The notes under the pieces are model-generated. The model worked only from the letters and a program-made list of their open reading frames with translations. It did no database searches and was not told the origin of the DNA. Shown here piece by piece: positions 8,001 through 16,645 of a stretch of DNA of 64,000 bases (position 1 is its first letter; each line of letters begins with the position of its first letter). Origin of the DNA: JANSWP01 sp041941305 (GTDB taxonomy: Bacteria; Bacteroidota; Bacteroidia; Chitinophagales; Saprospiraceae); the NCBI GenBank assembly GCA_041941305.1, contig JBGTQJ010000031.1:1-64000 (forward strand), read 5' to 3'. The position numbers and the translations under genes are program-made.

Positions 8001-8863
8001 ATTGGACGGAGGATGCTGAGGTCAATGACTTGGTAGCCAAATTGTTGCACAATTACAGTATAAAAGTAAATGAAGAGGTTGGGCGTTATAAGCGTGAGAA
8101 ATTCAATATCAGTATTGGAGATGAGTTGCCCGCTGGAGTTTTGAAACTTGCTAAAGTTTACATGGCTAAAAAGCGTAAACTAAAAGTAGGAGATAAGCTT
8201 GCAGGACGTCATGGTAACAAAGGAATCGTTGCGAAAATCGTTCGTATTGAAGATATGCCTTATCTGGAAGATGGAAGGGCTGTAGATATTGTATTGAATC
8301 CATTAGGGGTACCATCTCGTATGAATCTAGGACAGATTTTCGAAACAGTATTAGGCTGGGCAGGTGAGAAAACCGGGGTTAAATTTGCGACTCCAATTTT
8401 TGACGGAGCAAGCCAGGAGGAAATTGAGGAGCACATTCAGGAAGCCAAATTGCCTTCTCTAGGTCAAACGTATCTCTATGACGGTGAAACTGGTGATCGT
8501 TTCCATCAGCAAGCTACTGTTGGTGTCATTTACATGCTGAAATTGTCGCATATGGTGGATGACAAGATGCATGCTCGTTCCATTGGACCATACTCACTTA
8601 TCACTCAACAGCCATTAGGTGGTAAAGCACAGTTTGGTGGTCAACGTTTTGGTGAGATGGAAGTATGGGCATTGGAAGCATTTGGAGCATCCAGTATCCT
8701 CCAAGAGCTGCTTACCATCAAGTCTGATGATATTCAAGGACGTGCAAAAGCTTATGAAGCCATTGTGAAGGGAGATGTATTGCCTGAACCTAATATTCCT
8801 GAATCATTTAATGTATTGGTTCATGAATTGAGAGGTTTGGCCCTTGATGTGAAATTTGATTAA
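5042..8863 (+). CDS. rpoB: DNA-directed RNA polymerase subunit beta
   Basis: Forms, with beta-prime, the catalytic core of RNA polymerase. The 1273-residue product is full length for Bacteroidota. The rifampicin pocket is readable around bases 6440-6640: FFGTSQLSQFLDQTNPLSEI followed by THKRRISALGPGGLSRERAG, with the usual Asp, His and Ser positions of a rifampicin-susceptible enzyme. Further on are the KVAFMPWKGYNFEDAIVLSE segment (about residue 775), GDKLAGRHGNKGIV (about 1050) and the C-terminal clamp sequence GGKAQFGGQRFGEMEVWALE. It is transcribed with rpoC, from which it is separated by 81 bp holding a perfect inverted repeat. Confidence 0.99.
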   Translation: MASNGIALAETKRVNFGKIKLPGEYPDLLEIQLKSFWEFFQLETTPENRINEGLYKVFQENFPITDARNIFVLEFLDYFVDPPRYTIEECMQRGLTYSVPLKAKLRLSCNDEEHVDFETIVQDVFLGNIPYMTPKGTFVINGAERVVVSQLHRSPGVFFGQSFHPNGTKIYSARVIPFKGAWMEFATDINTVMYAYIDRKKKFPVTTLLRAIGFDTDKAILDLFDLAYEIPATRDQLETAIGRKLAARVLRSWTEDFVDEDTGEVVTIERNEIILERDVVLDEGNIELILEAEAENVILQREDIEEDYSIIYNTLQKDPSSSEMEAVNYIYRQLRGTDPPDDETARGIIDKLFFSDKRYNLGEVGRYKINRKLEVDIPFDTLVLTKEDIIEIVKYLVSLMNQKAEIDDIDHLSNRRVRTVGEQLYAQFGVGLARMARTIRERMNVRDNEVFTPIDLINARTLSSVINSFFGTSQLSQFLDQTNPLSEITHKRRISALGPGGLSRERAGFEVRDVHYSHYGRLCTIETPEGPNIGLISTLCVHAKVNKMGFLETPYRPVNEGVVDVKNAPQYLSAEGEDYKKIAQANAGLNNETGAFLSDRIKCREHGDFPVLTPPEIEYMDVAPNQIVGVSASMIPFLENDDANRALMGSNMQRQAVPLLRPKAPIVGTGLEKKVARDSRMLINAEGDGIVEYVDANEVVIRYDRTEEQQLVSFEDNRKTYKLTKFRRTNQGTCVNLKPIVRKGDRVSKGQILCDGYATEKGELALGQNLKVAFMPWKGYNFEDAIVLSERVVREDVFTSIHIEHFELDVRDTKLGEEELTNDIPNVSEDATKDLDEHGIIRVGAWVKEGDILIGKITPKGESDPTPEEKLLRAIFGDKAGDVKDASLKAPPSTRGIVINKQLFARAKKDKIQKTQEKDMLNKLEEQHAISLNELKTILVDKLLVLVKNKTSEGVKSIYSDMLIPKGTKFSQILLRELDYSTIDYSNWTEDAEVNDLVAKLLHNYSIKVNEEVGRYKREKFNISIGDELPAGVLKLAKVYMAKKRKLKVGDKLAGRHGNKGIVAKIVRIEDMPYLEDGRAVDIVLNPLGVPSRMNLGQIFETVLGWAGEKTGVKFATPIFDGASQEEIEEHIQEAKLPSLGQTYLYDGETGDRFHQQATVGVIYMLKLSHMVDDKMHARSIGPYSLITQQPLGGKAQFGGQRFGEMEVWALEAFGASSILQELLTIKSDDIQGRAKAYEAIVKGDVLPEPNIPESFNVLVHELRGLALDVKFD

Positions 8864-8873
8864 AAAAAGTAGC

Positions 8874-8928
8874 GTGAAATAATTTTTGAAAGCTTTTCAA
8901 TTTGGAGAACTTTCAAAAATTATTTCAC
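8874..8928. repeat. Perfect 19-bp inverted repeat between rpoB and rpoC
   Basis: Bases 8874-8892 are the exact reverse complement of 8910-8928, with a 17-nt loop. The hairpin fills most of the 81-bp spacer and ends 16 nt before the rpoC start. It is not followed by a T-run, so RNA processing or protection of the rpoBC mRNA is more likely than termination. Confidence 0.9.
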
Positions 8929-8944
8929 TCCTAACTATATTCTT

Positions 8945-11900
8945 ATGCCTTTTAAGAAAAAACCTGCAATTCAGAGTCAAAATTTTGATAGTATCACTAT
9001 CGCTTTGTCCTCGCCAGATGATATTCTGGAACGCTCTTACGGGGAAGTCTTGAAGCCTGAAACTATCAACTATCGTTCCTATAAACCTGAACGTGACGGG
9101 TTATTTTGTGAGCGTATTTTTGGTCCTGTAAAAGATTATGAATGTTATTGCGGTAAGTACAAACGTATTCGATATAAGGGTATCGTTTGCGACCGTTGTG
9201 GGGTAGAAGTAACGGAGAAAAAGGTACGTAGAGAGCGAATGGGACATATCAAATTGGTAGTCCCTGTTGTCCATATTTGGTTTTTCAAATCATTGCCTAA
9301 TAAAATAGGGTATCTGCTTGGATTGTCTTCCAAGAAACTGGAGACCATTATTTATTATGAAAGATATGTAGTCATTCAACCTGGTGTTAAAGAAGGTGAA
9401 TTGGCTAAGATGGATTTGTTGACAGAAGAAGAATATCTGGACCATTTGGAAACCATTCCTCCAGAGAATCAACAGCTAGAAGATGATGACCCAAATAAGT
9501 TTATTGCAAAGATGGGAGCTGACGCTGTACGAGATTTGTTGATGAGACTGGAATTGGATAAACTTTCCTATGATTTGAGGCATCAGGCAGCGAATGAAAC
9601 ATCTCAACAGAGAAAGTCAGAGGCCCTGAAACGATTGAGGGTTGTTGAGGCTTTTAGAGATGGTTTGTCAAGAATCGAGAATCGTCCTGAGTGGGCAATT
9701 ATTCAATATTTACCAGTAGTGCCACCAGAATTGCGTCCTTTAGTGCCATTGGATGGTGGTCGTTTTGCAAGTTCGGATTTAAATGATTTGTATCGTCGTG
9801 TAATTATCAGGAACAATCGACTGAAAAGATTGCTGGAAATCAAAGCTCCTGAAGTGATTCTTCGTAATGAGAAGCGGATGCTACAAGAGGCGGTAGATTC
9901 ACTATTTGACAACTCTCGTAAGTCAAATGCAGTAAAAGCTGAAGGTGGACGTGCATTGAAATCCTTGAGTGATATCTTGAAAGGAAAACAAGGTCGTTTC
10001 CGTCAAAACTTACTTGGAAAAAGGGTTGATTATTCAGGTCGTTCAGTAATTGTAGTTGGTCCTAATTTGAAATTGCACGAATGTGGTTTGCCAAAGGCGA
10101 TGGCCTCTGAGCTATTTAAGCCATTTGTGATTAGGAAGTTGATTGAGCGTGGAATCGTGAAAACTGTAAAATCTGCCAAGAAATTGGTAGATAGAAAAGA
10201 CCCGGTTATATGGGAAATCCTTGAAAACATTTTGAAAGGACACCCAATCATGCTTAACCGTGCACCTACTCTGCACAGGCTTTCCATTCAAGCTTTCCAA
10301 CCTCGATTGATTGAGGGCAAAGCAATTCGTTTGCATCCGCTTGTTTGTACTGCATTTAACGCGGATTTTGACGGTGACCAGATGGCGGTTCACGTTCCTT
10401 TAAGTCAGGCTGCTATTTTGGAGGCTCAGGTATTGATGTTGTCTTCACACAATATGTTGAATCCACAGAATGGCTCACCAATTACTCTTCCTTCTCAGGA
10501 TATGGTATTGGGACTTTACTACATTACAAAAGGAAAGCGTTCGACAGATGAAGTCAAGGTGAAGGGTGAGGGTAGAAATTTCTATTCTTCGGAAGAGGTG
10601 AGAATTGCCTATAATGAAGGTCAATTGGAATTGCATGCTTATGTAAATGTAAGAGCTACTGTGGAGGATGAAGAAGGTAATATGGTGAAGAAGAGGATTG
10701 AAACAACCGCCGGACGGGTTTTATTCAACGAGGCTGTTCCTGAAAATGTACCTTTCGTAAATGAGCTATTGACTAAAAAGAATTTAAGAAGAGTTATTGG
10801 AGATATCATCCGAAGAACAGATTTCCATGTTACTGCAGATTTCCTTGATGCAATTAAGGAATTAGGTTTTATGTGGGCATTCAAAGGAGGCTTGTCTTTC
10901 AACCTTGGAGATTTGATCACACCTTCTGTCAAGTTGAAAACCCTGGAAGATGCTCAGGAAGAAGTCGATGAAGTTTGGGATAATTACAATATGGGTTTGA
11001 TTACCAATAATGAGCGTTACAACCAGATCATTGACAAATGGACTTATGCGGATAATACCATTACCGAGGTTTTGATGAAAGAGTTGAGTGAGCACAAACA
11101 GGGATTCAATTCAGTATATATGATGCTTGACTCTGGTGCTCGTGGTTCCAAACAGCAAATTAAGCAGCTCTGTGGTTTAAGGGGCTTGATGGCAAAACCA
11201 CGAAAATCTGGAGATACGGGTGGAGCAGTAATTGAAAACCCTATTCTCTCCAACTTTGTAGATGGATTGTCTGTTTTGGAATACTTTATTTCCACTCACG
11301 GTGCGCGAAAAGGTTTGGCGGATACTGCCTTGAAAACTGCAGACGCTGGTTATCTGACTCGTAGATTGGTGGATGTTTCTCAGGATGTGGTTATAATGGA
11401 AGAAGATTGCGAAACCTTGAGAGGAATTGATACTACAGCACTTAAAGACAATGAAAAAGTAATTGATTCTCTTGCTAATAGAATTGCAGGTCGTTATACG
11501 CTCCATGATATTGATCACCCTGTGTCTGATGAAAACATTTTGAAAGCAGGAGACTACATTGATCAAAAAGTAGCGGATTACATTGAAGATATTGGAATTG
11601 AAGAAGTAACCATTCGCTCTGTACTTACTTGTGAAACTGAGCGCGGGGTTTGTAGAAAATGCTATGGTAAAAACCTTGCAACAGGTCGAATTGCTGAGAT
11701 GGGAGATGCAGTGGGTATTATTGCAGCTCAATCAATTGGTGAGCCTGGAACGCAGTTGACCCTTCGTACCTTCCACGTTGGTGGTGTGGCAACGGTTTCT
11801 AAAACAGAAAATGAAATCACTTCCAAATTTGATGGAAGATTGGAATTTGATGGAATTAGAACCACAAAGAGTACAGATGAAAATGGAAAGGAAATTGAAA

Positions 11901-13252
11901 TCGTTCTTTCCCGTACTGGTGAAATCCGAATATTCGAGCCTGATGGCAATAAATTGTATACTTCACATCACATACCTTATGGTGCTACGCTTCATGTAAA
12001 AGACAAGCAAGCAATTAAGAGGGACGAAGCGATTTGTGAGTGGGATCCATTTAATGCAGTAATCGTATCTGAATTTAGTGGAATCACCCAATTTGAATCT
12101 ATTGAAGAAGGTGTGACATTTAGAATTGAAAGAGATGATGCTACTGGTTATGCTGAGAAAGTGGTTGTCGAATCCAAAAACAAACGTAAGATTCCGACCA
12201 TTAAAATTATCAGCCCGGATGGCGATGAATTGCGTAGTTATAACTTGCCAGTAGGTTCTCACATTTCCATTGAAGATGGCCAGGAAGTGAAAGCAGGTCA
12301 AAAGATTGTGAAAATACCACGTCAATTAGGTAAAATTCAGGATATCACGGGTGGTCTGCCTCGGGTTACGGAATTGTTTGAAGCTAGAAACCCATCTAAC
12401 CCTGCAGTCGTTTCTGAAATTGATGGCGTTGTGAGTTTTGGTAAAATCAAGCGTGGTAACCGGGAGGTAATTGTAGAAGCTAAAGATGGTCAGAAGCGTA
12501 AGTACCTCATTGGTTTGTCTAAGCACATTCTCGTTCAGGAAGGTGACTTTGTACGAGCAGGAACGGCGCTATCTGATGGTGCTACCGCACCTCGAGATAT
12601 TTTAAATATCAAAGGACCGTTTGCTGTGCAATCTTACCTGGTAAATGGAATTCAGGAAGTATATCGTTCTCAGGGTATCGGTATCAATGATAAACATATC
12701 GAGGTGATTGTACGTCAAATGATGCGTCGTGTTCAAATTGAAGATCCAGGCGATACCAGTTTCCTGGAAGGAGAAGCAGTCGAGCGCTACAATTTCATCA
12801 AAGCAAACGATTGGATTTTTGATAAAAAATTCATCACTGAGAAAGGAGATTCCAATCGCCTCAACCCAGGTCAATTGGTTTCCTTGCGCCAGGTTCGCGA
12901 AGAAAACTCTTTCTTGAAGCGAAATGATTTGAAGGTCGTTCAATTCCGAGATGCGGTTCCAGCGACTTCGAGTCCATTGCTTCAAGGAATCACCAAGTCT
13001 TCATTGGGTACCGTAAGCTGGATTTCTGCAGCTTCCTTCCAGGAGACTACCAAAGTACTCAGTCAGGCTGCTATTGGTGCCAAACAGGATTTCCTAAACG
13101 GATTGAAAGAAAACGTAATCGTAGGAAAGAAAATCCCTGCAGGTACTGGCTTGCGCAAGTACAACAACATTTGGGTGACAACCAAAGAGTCCTACGATTC
13201 CAACCGCGAGCGTAGAGCTTTGCTGGAGGAGATGGAGGAGTTTGAAGATTAA
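8945..13252 (+). CDS. rpoC: DNA-directed RNA polymerase subunit beta-prime
   Basis: Carries the RNA polymerase active site. The 1435-residue product has the N-terminal zinc-binding cysteines (CYCGKYKRI...CDRCG, residues about 67-87). The switch/bridge precursor LLGKRVDYSGRSVIVVGPNL is near residue 358. The catalytic NADFDGDQMAVH motif with its three Mg-binding aspartates is near residues 471-482. The second zinc site (CETERGVCRKCYG) lies near residue 900, followed by IGEPGTQLTLRTFHVGG of the trigger-loop region. A strong terminator follows 35 bp after the stop. Confidence 0.99.
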   Translation: MPFKKKPAIQSQNFDSITIALSSPDDILERSYGEVLKPETINYRSYKPERDGLFCERIFGPVKDYECYCGKYKRIRYKGIVCDRCGVEVTEKKVRRERMGHIKLVVPVVHIWFFKSLPNKIGYLLGLSSKKLETIIYYERYVVIQPGVKEGELAKMDLLTEEEYLDHLETIPPENQQLEDDDPNKFIAKMGADAVRDLLMRLELDKLSYDLRHQAANETSQQRKSEALKRLRVVEAFRDGLSRIENRPEWAIIQYLPVVPPELRPLVPLDGGRFASSDLNDLYRRVIIRNNRLKRLLEIKAPEVILRNEKRMLQEAVDSLFDNSRKSNAVKAEGGRALKSLSDILKGKQGRFRQNLLGKRVDYSGRSVIVVGPNLKLHECGLPKAMASELFKPFVIRKLIERGIVKTVKSAKKLVDRKDPVIWEILENILKGHPIMLNRAPTLHRLSIQAFQPRLIEGKAIRLHPLVCTAFNADFDGDQMAVHVPLSQAAILEAQVLMLSSHNMLNPQNGSPITLPSQDMVLGLYYITKGKRSTDEVKVKGEGRNFYSSEEVRIAYNEGQLELHAYVNVRATVEDEEGNMVKKRIETTAGRVLFNEAVPENVPFVNELLTKKNLRRVIGDIIRRTDFHVTADFLDAIKELGFMWAFKGGLSFNLGDLITPSVKLKTLEDAQEEVDEVWDNYNMGLITNNERYNQIIDKWTYADNTITEVLMKELSEHKQGFNSVYMMLDSGARGSKQQIKQLCGLRGLMAKPRKSGDTGGAVIENPILSNFVDGLSVLEYFISTHGARKGLADTALKTADAGYLTRRLVDVSQDVVIMEEDCETLRGIDTTALKDNEKVIDSLANRIAGRYTLHDIDHPVSDENILKAGDYIDQKVADYIEDIGIEEVTIRSVLTCETERGVCRKCYGKNLATGRIAEMGDAVGIIAAQSIGEPGTQLTLRTFHVGGVATVSKTENEITSKFDGRLEFDGIRTTKSTDENGKEIEIVLSRTGEIRIFEPDGNKLYTSHHIPYGATLHVKDKQAIKRDEAICEWDPFNAVIVSEFSGITQFESIEEGVTFRIERDDATGYAEKVVVESKNKRKIPTIKIISPDGDELRSYNLPVGSHISIEDGQEVKAGQKIVKIPRQLGKIQDITGGLPRVTELFEARNPSNPAVVSEIDGVVSFGKIKRGNREVIVEAKDGQKRKYLIGLSKHILVQEGDFVRAGTALSDGATAPRDILNIKGPFAVQSYLVNGIQEVYRSQGIGINDKHIEVIVRQMMRRVQIEDPGDTSFLEGEAVERYNFIKANDWIFDKKFITEKGDSNRLNPGQLVSLRQVREENSFLKRNDLKVVQFRDAVPATSSPLLQGITKSSLGTVSWISAASFQETTKVLSQAAIGAKQDFLNGLKENVIVGKKIPAGTGLRKYNNIWVTTKESYDSNRERRALLEEMEEFED

Positions 13253-13287
13253 GGCAATAGAAAGAATTCATTAATTTGAATATATTT

Positions 13288-13324
13288 AAAAGCCCTGCTG
13301 AATTTTTCAGTAGGGCTTTTTTTT
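13288..13324 (+). terminator. rpoC terminator
   Basis: Stem of about 15 bp (13288-13302 with 13306-13320), containing GCCCTGCTGAA against TTCAGTAGGGC with one G-T wobble, tight loop, followed by an uninterrupted T8 run. A classical intrinsic terminator ending the rpoBC transcript. Confidence 0.93.
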
Positions 13325-13361
13325 GCATGCTTTTCACCTTTTTAGCATCCAATGTAACAAC

Positions 13362-13427
13362 TCTCGAAGCGGACTCTGCGGCATCTCTAGAGTTACACTT
13401 TCCGTGGTAAGAGTCCTCTTCGAGAGA
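13362..13427. repeat. Long interrupted inverted repeat (possible structured RNA)
   Basis: CTCTCGAAG then GGACTCT on the left is matched by AGAGTCC then CTTCGAGAG on the right: 16 complementary bases with one mismatch, enclosing about 33 nt. The inner segment contains AGAGTTACA, which can instead pair with TGTAAC..ACTCT just upstream, so two mutually exclusive folds are possible. No gene overlaps it convincingly. Confidence 0.6.
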
Positions 13428-13684
13428 CTCTGCCAAGTACGCTTTATTTTTCCCCATAGTAACGAGGTGAAAAACATAAGGCAATCTGTTGGGGAAGATC
13501 TTTCTTTTTTAACTAACATGCCTTCAATTCCTTTCCTTTGTAGAAAAGGTGTATATGAGCCATTGGAGATGGACAAACTATCTTTATATGTAGATTGTGA
13601 GTATTGACTTTTCCTTAGTGGATTGGATTAATTAGCAATGTTGAAACCTCCAGCTCAATAAACAAACACAAAAATAACTAAGAA

Positions 13685-13720
13685 AAAAGCCTCTTGCAGA
13701 AACTGCTGCAAGAGGCTTTT
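13685..13720. terminator. Bidirectional terminator between convergent genes
   Basis: A perfect 15-bp stem (13685-13699 with 13706-13720, core GCCTCTTGCAG) with loop AAACTG, A-rich before and T-rich after. It is placed to stop transcription of the minus-strand lipoprotein gene at 13782 and any read-through from rpoC. Confidence 0.88.
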
Positions 13721-13781
13721 TAAGTTTTTAGTTATGTACCTAAAAAATATGGTAAATAAACAATGTATCTATTCTATTACT

Positions 13782-15644
13782 TTATTGACACTCTGGTAAT
13801 GGATGCGTTCCGGCTTGCATTGGAACCATTGGATCACAGTCCAAAATTCCACCACCATTCAAGTGACATCTCCAAATGGCACATGCACATGCAGGAATGA
13901 GTACTTCATGGAAAATGAAACGTACTCTTTGACCTACACCACCCAAACCTGCAAAGTAATCAACTTCTATGACTTGGTTAAATGCGAAGTTACTTCCAGA
14001 ATGCGCATCTGTATAAGCTACATTAAAAGTAGAATCTGCGGAAGGTACTGGTATATTCCTGATGACACGTTCGAATCCAGATTCCATAATAGCGAAATCG
14101 TAGCTCTGTCCAATTCTCAATTTTGTTGTTTGACCAATGCCACTAGTCAAAGTCCCCAATGGAGCCCAAAGCGTATTGGTTAACCCTTGATTGGTTTGGA
14201 AAGCATTACACTGACCATGGTCCTTGTAAAGAATAGTGACGCTTGGAACTACAACTAATTGGTCATCTTCACACTCTCCACTTACCTCTACATATGCATC
14301 CAGGATTTCAGTTTCATCAAAATCAGGATCATCATTTACATTGATAAATCCAATGAAATTACACATATTTAATGGATCTGATTGTCCCAATAAATGAGCC
14401 TCACAAATGTCATTTCCATCAAATACATCCAGTCTCGCAATTGTATTTGGAACGAAGAAGAAAGTAATGATGTCATTGTTTTTGAGGTCAAGGAAGTTTG
14501 TTCCTAAAAGAGCTTCTGACCCAATTTCGCGCAATTCTACATAATACAATTTTTGCACACTAGAGAATGCAGGAATTGGAGATTGAACCTGAGTTTGGAA
14601 GAAGAAACAACCAGGAGGTACAGCAAAACCTAAGAACCAGGTAGATAAGTGAGGTTGCTTGTAATTGACTTCAAATTGCCCTTGAGCATTTCTTTCAATC
14701 TTTACTCTGGATTCTATGTGTTGGGCACCAGTCAATTCATTGAAACTGGCTACAACAATATCATCACCTTCCCGAATTGGCTGTTGAGTAATAGGATTGA
14801 TGGTATTTGGATTTAAAGTAAATCTAACATCCAAAGGTTTGGAGAAAGACTTGACTTCTTTTCCATTTACTTCCATATCTAAAGTAATTGCACTTACTAA
14901 AGATAAACCTCCGTGTCCCAGGTCAGTTCCATCCGTGTCAATTAATGATTTTGCAGTATTTGCTCCACCAGGGAAAGTTTTGGAAGCCATGGTATTTCGG
15001 TTGTCGAAGTGCGTAAGTGAAACTTCAACTTCACCTTGTAACTGGTTTCCATTGATGTCAAAAACTTTTGAACCAGCAGGAACGGTAACTTCAGCTTTTT
15101 CTTGTTTGCCGAAAGCAAAAGGTGTATCAAATTTGGTAACTTCATCAGCTCCAGCGGAAGAAGCATTGAAGGAAGTTACTTCAGAAGAGATACCAGGTGC
15201 ATCCTGTCCGATTTTTACCATTGGAATAGTGAAAAAATTCAGCTTAGTATCATGGATGACGAAAGTTCTATAGGAAGTCAAATAACCGGTTGCTCTTGCA
15301 ACCACCATTACTTCAATTGGATTGTCAACACTAGGGGTTTCAGTTTTTCTGACACCGAGGTTAACCATGTTTCCATCTGGAGTAATTTGCCTACTTCCTA
15401 ACAAAGAATAAACTTTGTCTTTTCCAGTCCCTAAAATTTCAATTTCCAAATCTTCGGGAACTTCACCAGTAGAAATATCAGCATTGATATACTGAATCAT
15501 AACGGGATGATATAGAAGGTCGGTATCAAGTACCACTTCTACTTCATTCGCAAGGTTATCTAATTTCTGACATGATTGAATAAGCCCTACCATTAAAAGG
15601 CAGAAAGCAGTTCCCGTAATTAATTGAATAAAATTGCTCTTCAT
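13782..15644 (-). CDS. Large surface lipoprotein of unknown function
   Basis: The family is not recognised. The start was placed at 15644 (MKSNFIQLITGTAF...), which gives a clean signal peptide ending in a lipobox-like LIQSC with the lipid-acceptor Cys at about residue 25. An upstream in-frame ATG at 15695 would put 17 polar residues before it. The mature protein (about 595 aa) is rich in beta-strand-like stretches, with no further membrane segment. The first half reads like extracellular Ig/carboxypeptidase-regulatory or ZU5-like modules. The C-terminal third is Cys-rich (CACAIWRC near the end). It is single, convergent with rpoC and separated from it by terminators. An outer-membrane-anchored surface protein is inferred. 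Confidence 0.8.
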   Translation of the reverse strand: MKSNFIQLITGTAFCLLMVGLIQSCQKLDNLANEVEVVLDTDLLYHPVMIQYINADISTGEVPEDLEIEILGTGKDKVYSLLGSRQITPDGNMVNLGVRKTETPSVDNPIEVMVVARATGYLTSYRTFVIHDTKLNFFTIPMVKIGQDAPGISSEVTSFNASSAGADEVTKFDTPFAFGKQEKAEVTVPAGSKVFDINGNQLQGEVEVSLTHFDNRNTMASKTFPGGANTAKSLIDTDGTDLGHGGLSLVSAITLDMEVNGKEVKSFSKPLDVRFTLNPNTINPITQQPIREGDDIVVASFNELTGAQHIESRVKIERNAQGQFEVNYKQPHLSTWFLGFAVPPGCFFFQTQVQSPIPAFSSVQKLYYVELREIGSEALLGTNFLDLKNNDIITFFFVPNTIARLDVFDGNDICEAHLLGQSDPLNMCNFIGFINVNDDPDFDETEILDAYVEVSGECEDDQLVVVPSVTILYKDHGQCNAFQTNQGLTNTLWAPLGTLTSGIGQTTKLRIGQSYDFAIMESGFERVIRNIPVPSADSTFNVAYTDAHSGSNFAFNQVIEVDYFAGLGGVGQRVRFIFHEVLIPACACAIWRCHLNGGGILDCDPMVPMQAGTHPLPECQ

Positions 15645-16645
15645 AGTAGTCAAAGTTTTGAAGGGATTTATTGAATCAAATAATTTTATACGCAAATCAA
15701 AAAATAAAATCGACCACCTGTAAAGAAAAGAAATTCCAATAGAGTTTGCATTATTTTTTCACCGGTGTAGTGCGAAATGAATTAAGCGCAAATACCATTT
15801 GTGGTTTTTCTATTTCAAAGGTTCCCATACAAAAGCAGAATCCGATTTTATATTTCTGGGACGCATTTCAAATAAGCCTCCAATATAAGGAGAAACTGAA
15901 AATATTAAAGAAATAATAATAGAATCAAATTAATTTTCTTTAAATATTTTGCAATTCCGCACATTTATCGGGGCATGATTATTTTTTCATAGATCTTTTA
16001 AAGCGTGTTTTTATCAGTTTTTAAAAAAAACTTTACAATAAAAAGAGAATTGAAATTCCCTGAATTAAACTAGTTAGTATGCTTCAGGGAGTAATAACAA
16101 TAATCAGAAATTCAAACTGAAAAAGTATAAAAATATACTATATCGGTTTTATCATTTTAGGGTAATATTCGATTCACTTGAATAAGCTCAACAAGCACAA
16201 AAATCCAATTATGTAGGTTTATTTCTATAAAAACCTACATTGGATCACAAGTGAATGAATAGAAGGAACATTGGGGATAGTTTAGACGATTTGTTATTCA
16301 AATCTAAAATTAAACTTCTAATTAGATATTATTTTCAGCGATTAGATTGATGCGAGAAAGAAATAAGGTGGTTCAGGATTGAAACATACTGGCTGTAAAG
16401 GTATTGACTATTCTTCTAAAATCAAAATTAAAATTCATTTATTACCTGCGTTATTTAACTATTTTACTATCCATTGAAAGTCAACAATTTATAAGATTGT
16501 CACCTTAGGTTGTTATGTAAATAATTGGCATAAAATCTGATTTTCACTCCCCACATATAATTTTCGGACTTTCAGTTCCGTTTTCCCCTCACTAATTTCA
16601 TCGCAGCTAAAATCCTCTTTCTAATGTTTAAAAAATTAAATACCC
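15645..16645. other. AT-rich intergenic region
   Basis: About 1 kb between the divergent lipoprotein gene and the + strand barrel gene. It is strongly AT-rich, has stops in all frames and should hold both promoters, though no exact TAnnTTTG was found. The only distinct structure seen is the nested inverted repeat at 16172-16256. Confidence 0.55.
16172..16256. repeat. Nested inverted repeat
   Basis: Outer arms ATTCACTTG (16172-16180) and CAAGTGAAT (16248-16256) are perfectly complementary. Inside, ATCCAA + TGTAGGTTT (16203-16220, with a 3-nt bulge) pairs with AAACCTACATTGGAT (16231-16245). The two tiers form an 85-bp structure in otherwise unstructured AT-rich DNA. It could be an operator, a small RNA or a remnant of a mobile element. 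Confidence 0.6.

Larger units (their letters stand above)
13253..13781. other. Intergenic region after rpoC
   Basis: 529 bp between the convergent rpoC and the lipoprotein gene at 13782. It contains the rpoC terminator, a structured block (13351-13430) and a second, apparently bidirectional terminator. Short open frames exist on both strands (for example 13323-13607 on + and 13334-13576 on -), but none resembles a known protein or has a clear start signal, so none is called. Confidence 0.6.

Noticed and set aside
13323..13607. 94-codon + frame and overlapping minus-strand frames after rpoC
   Set aside because: They lie across a terminator and a structured block, resemble no known protein and have no start context; treated as non-coding.
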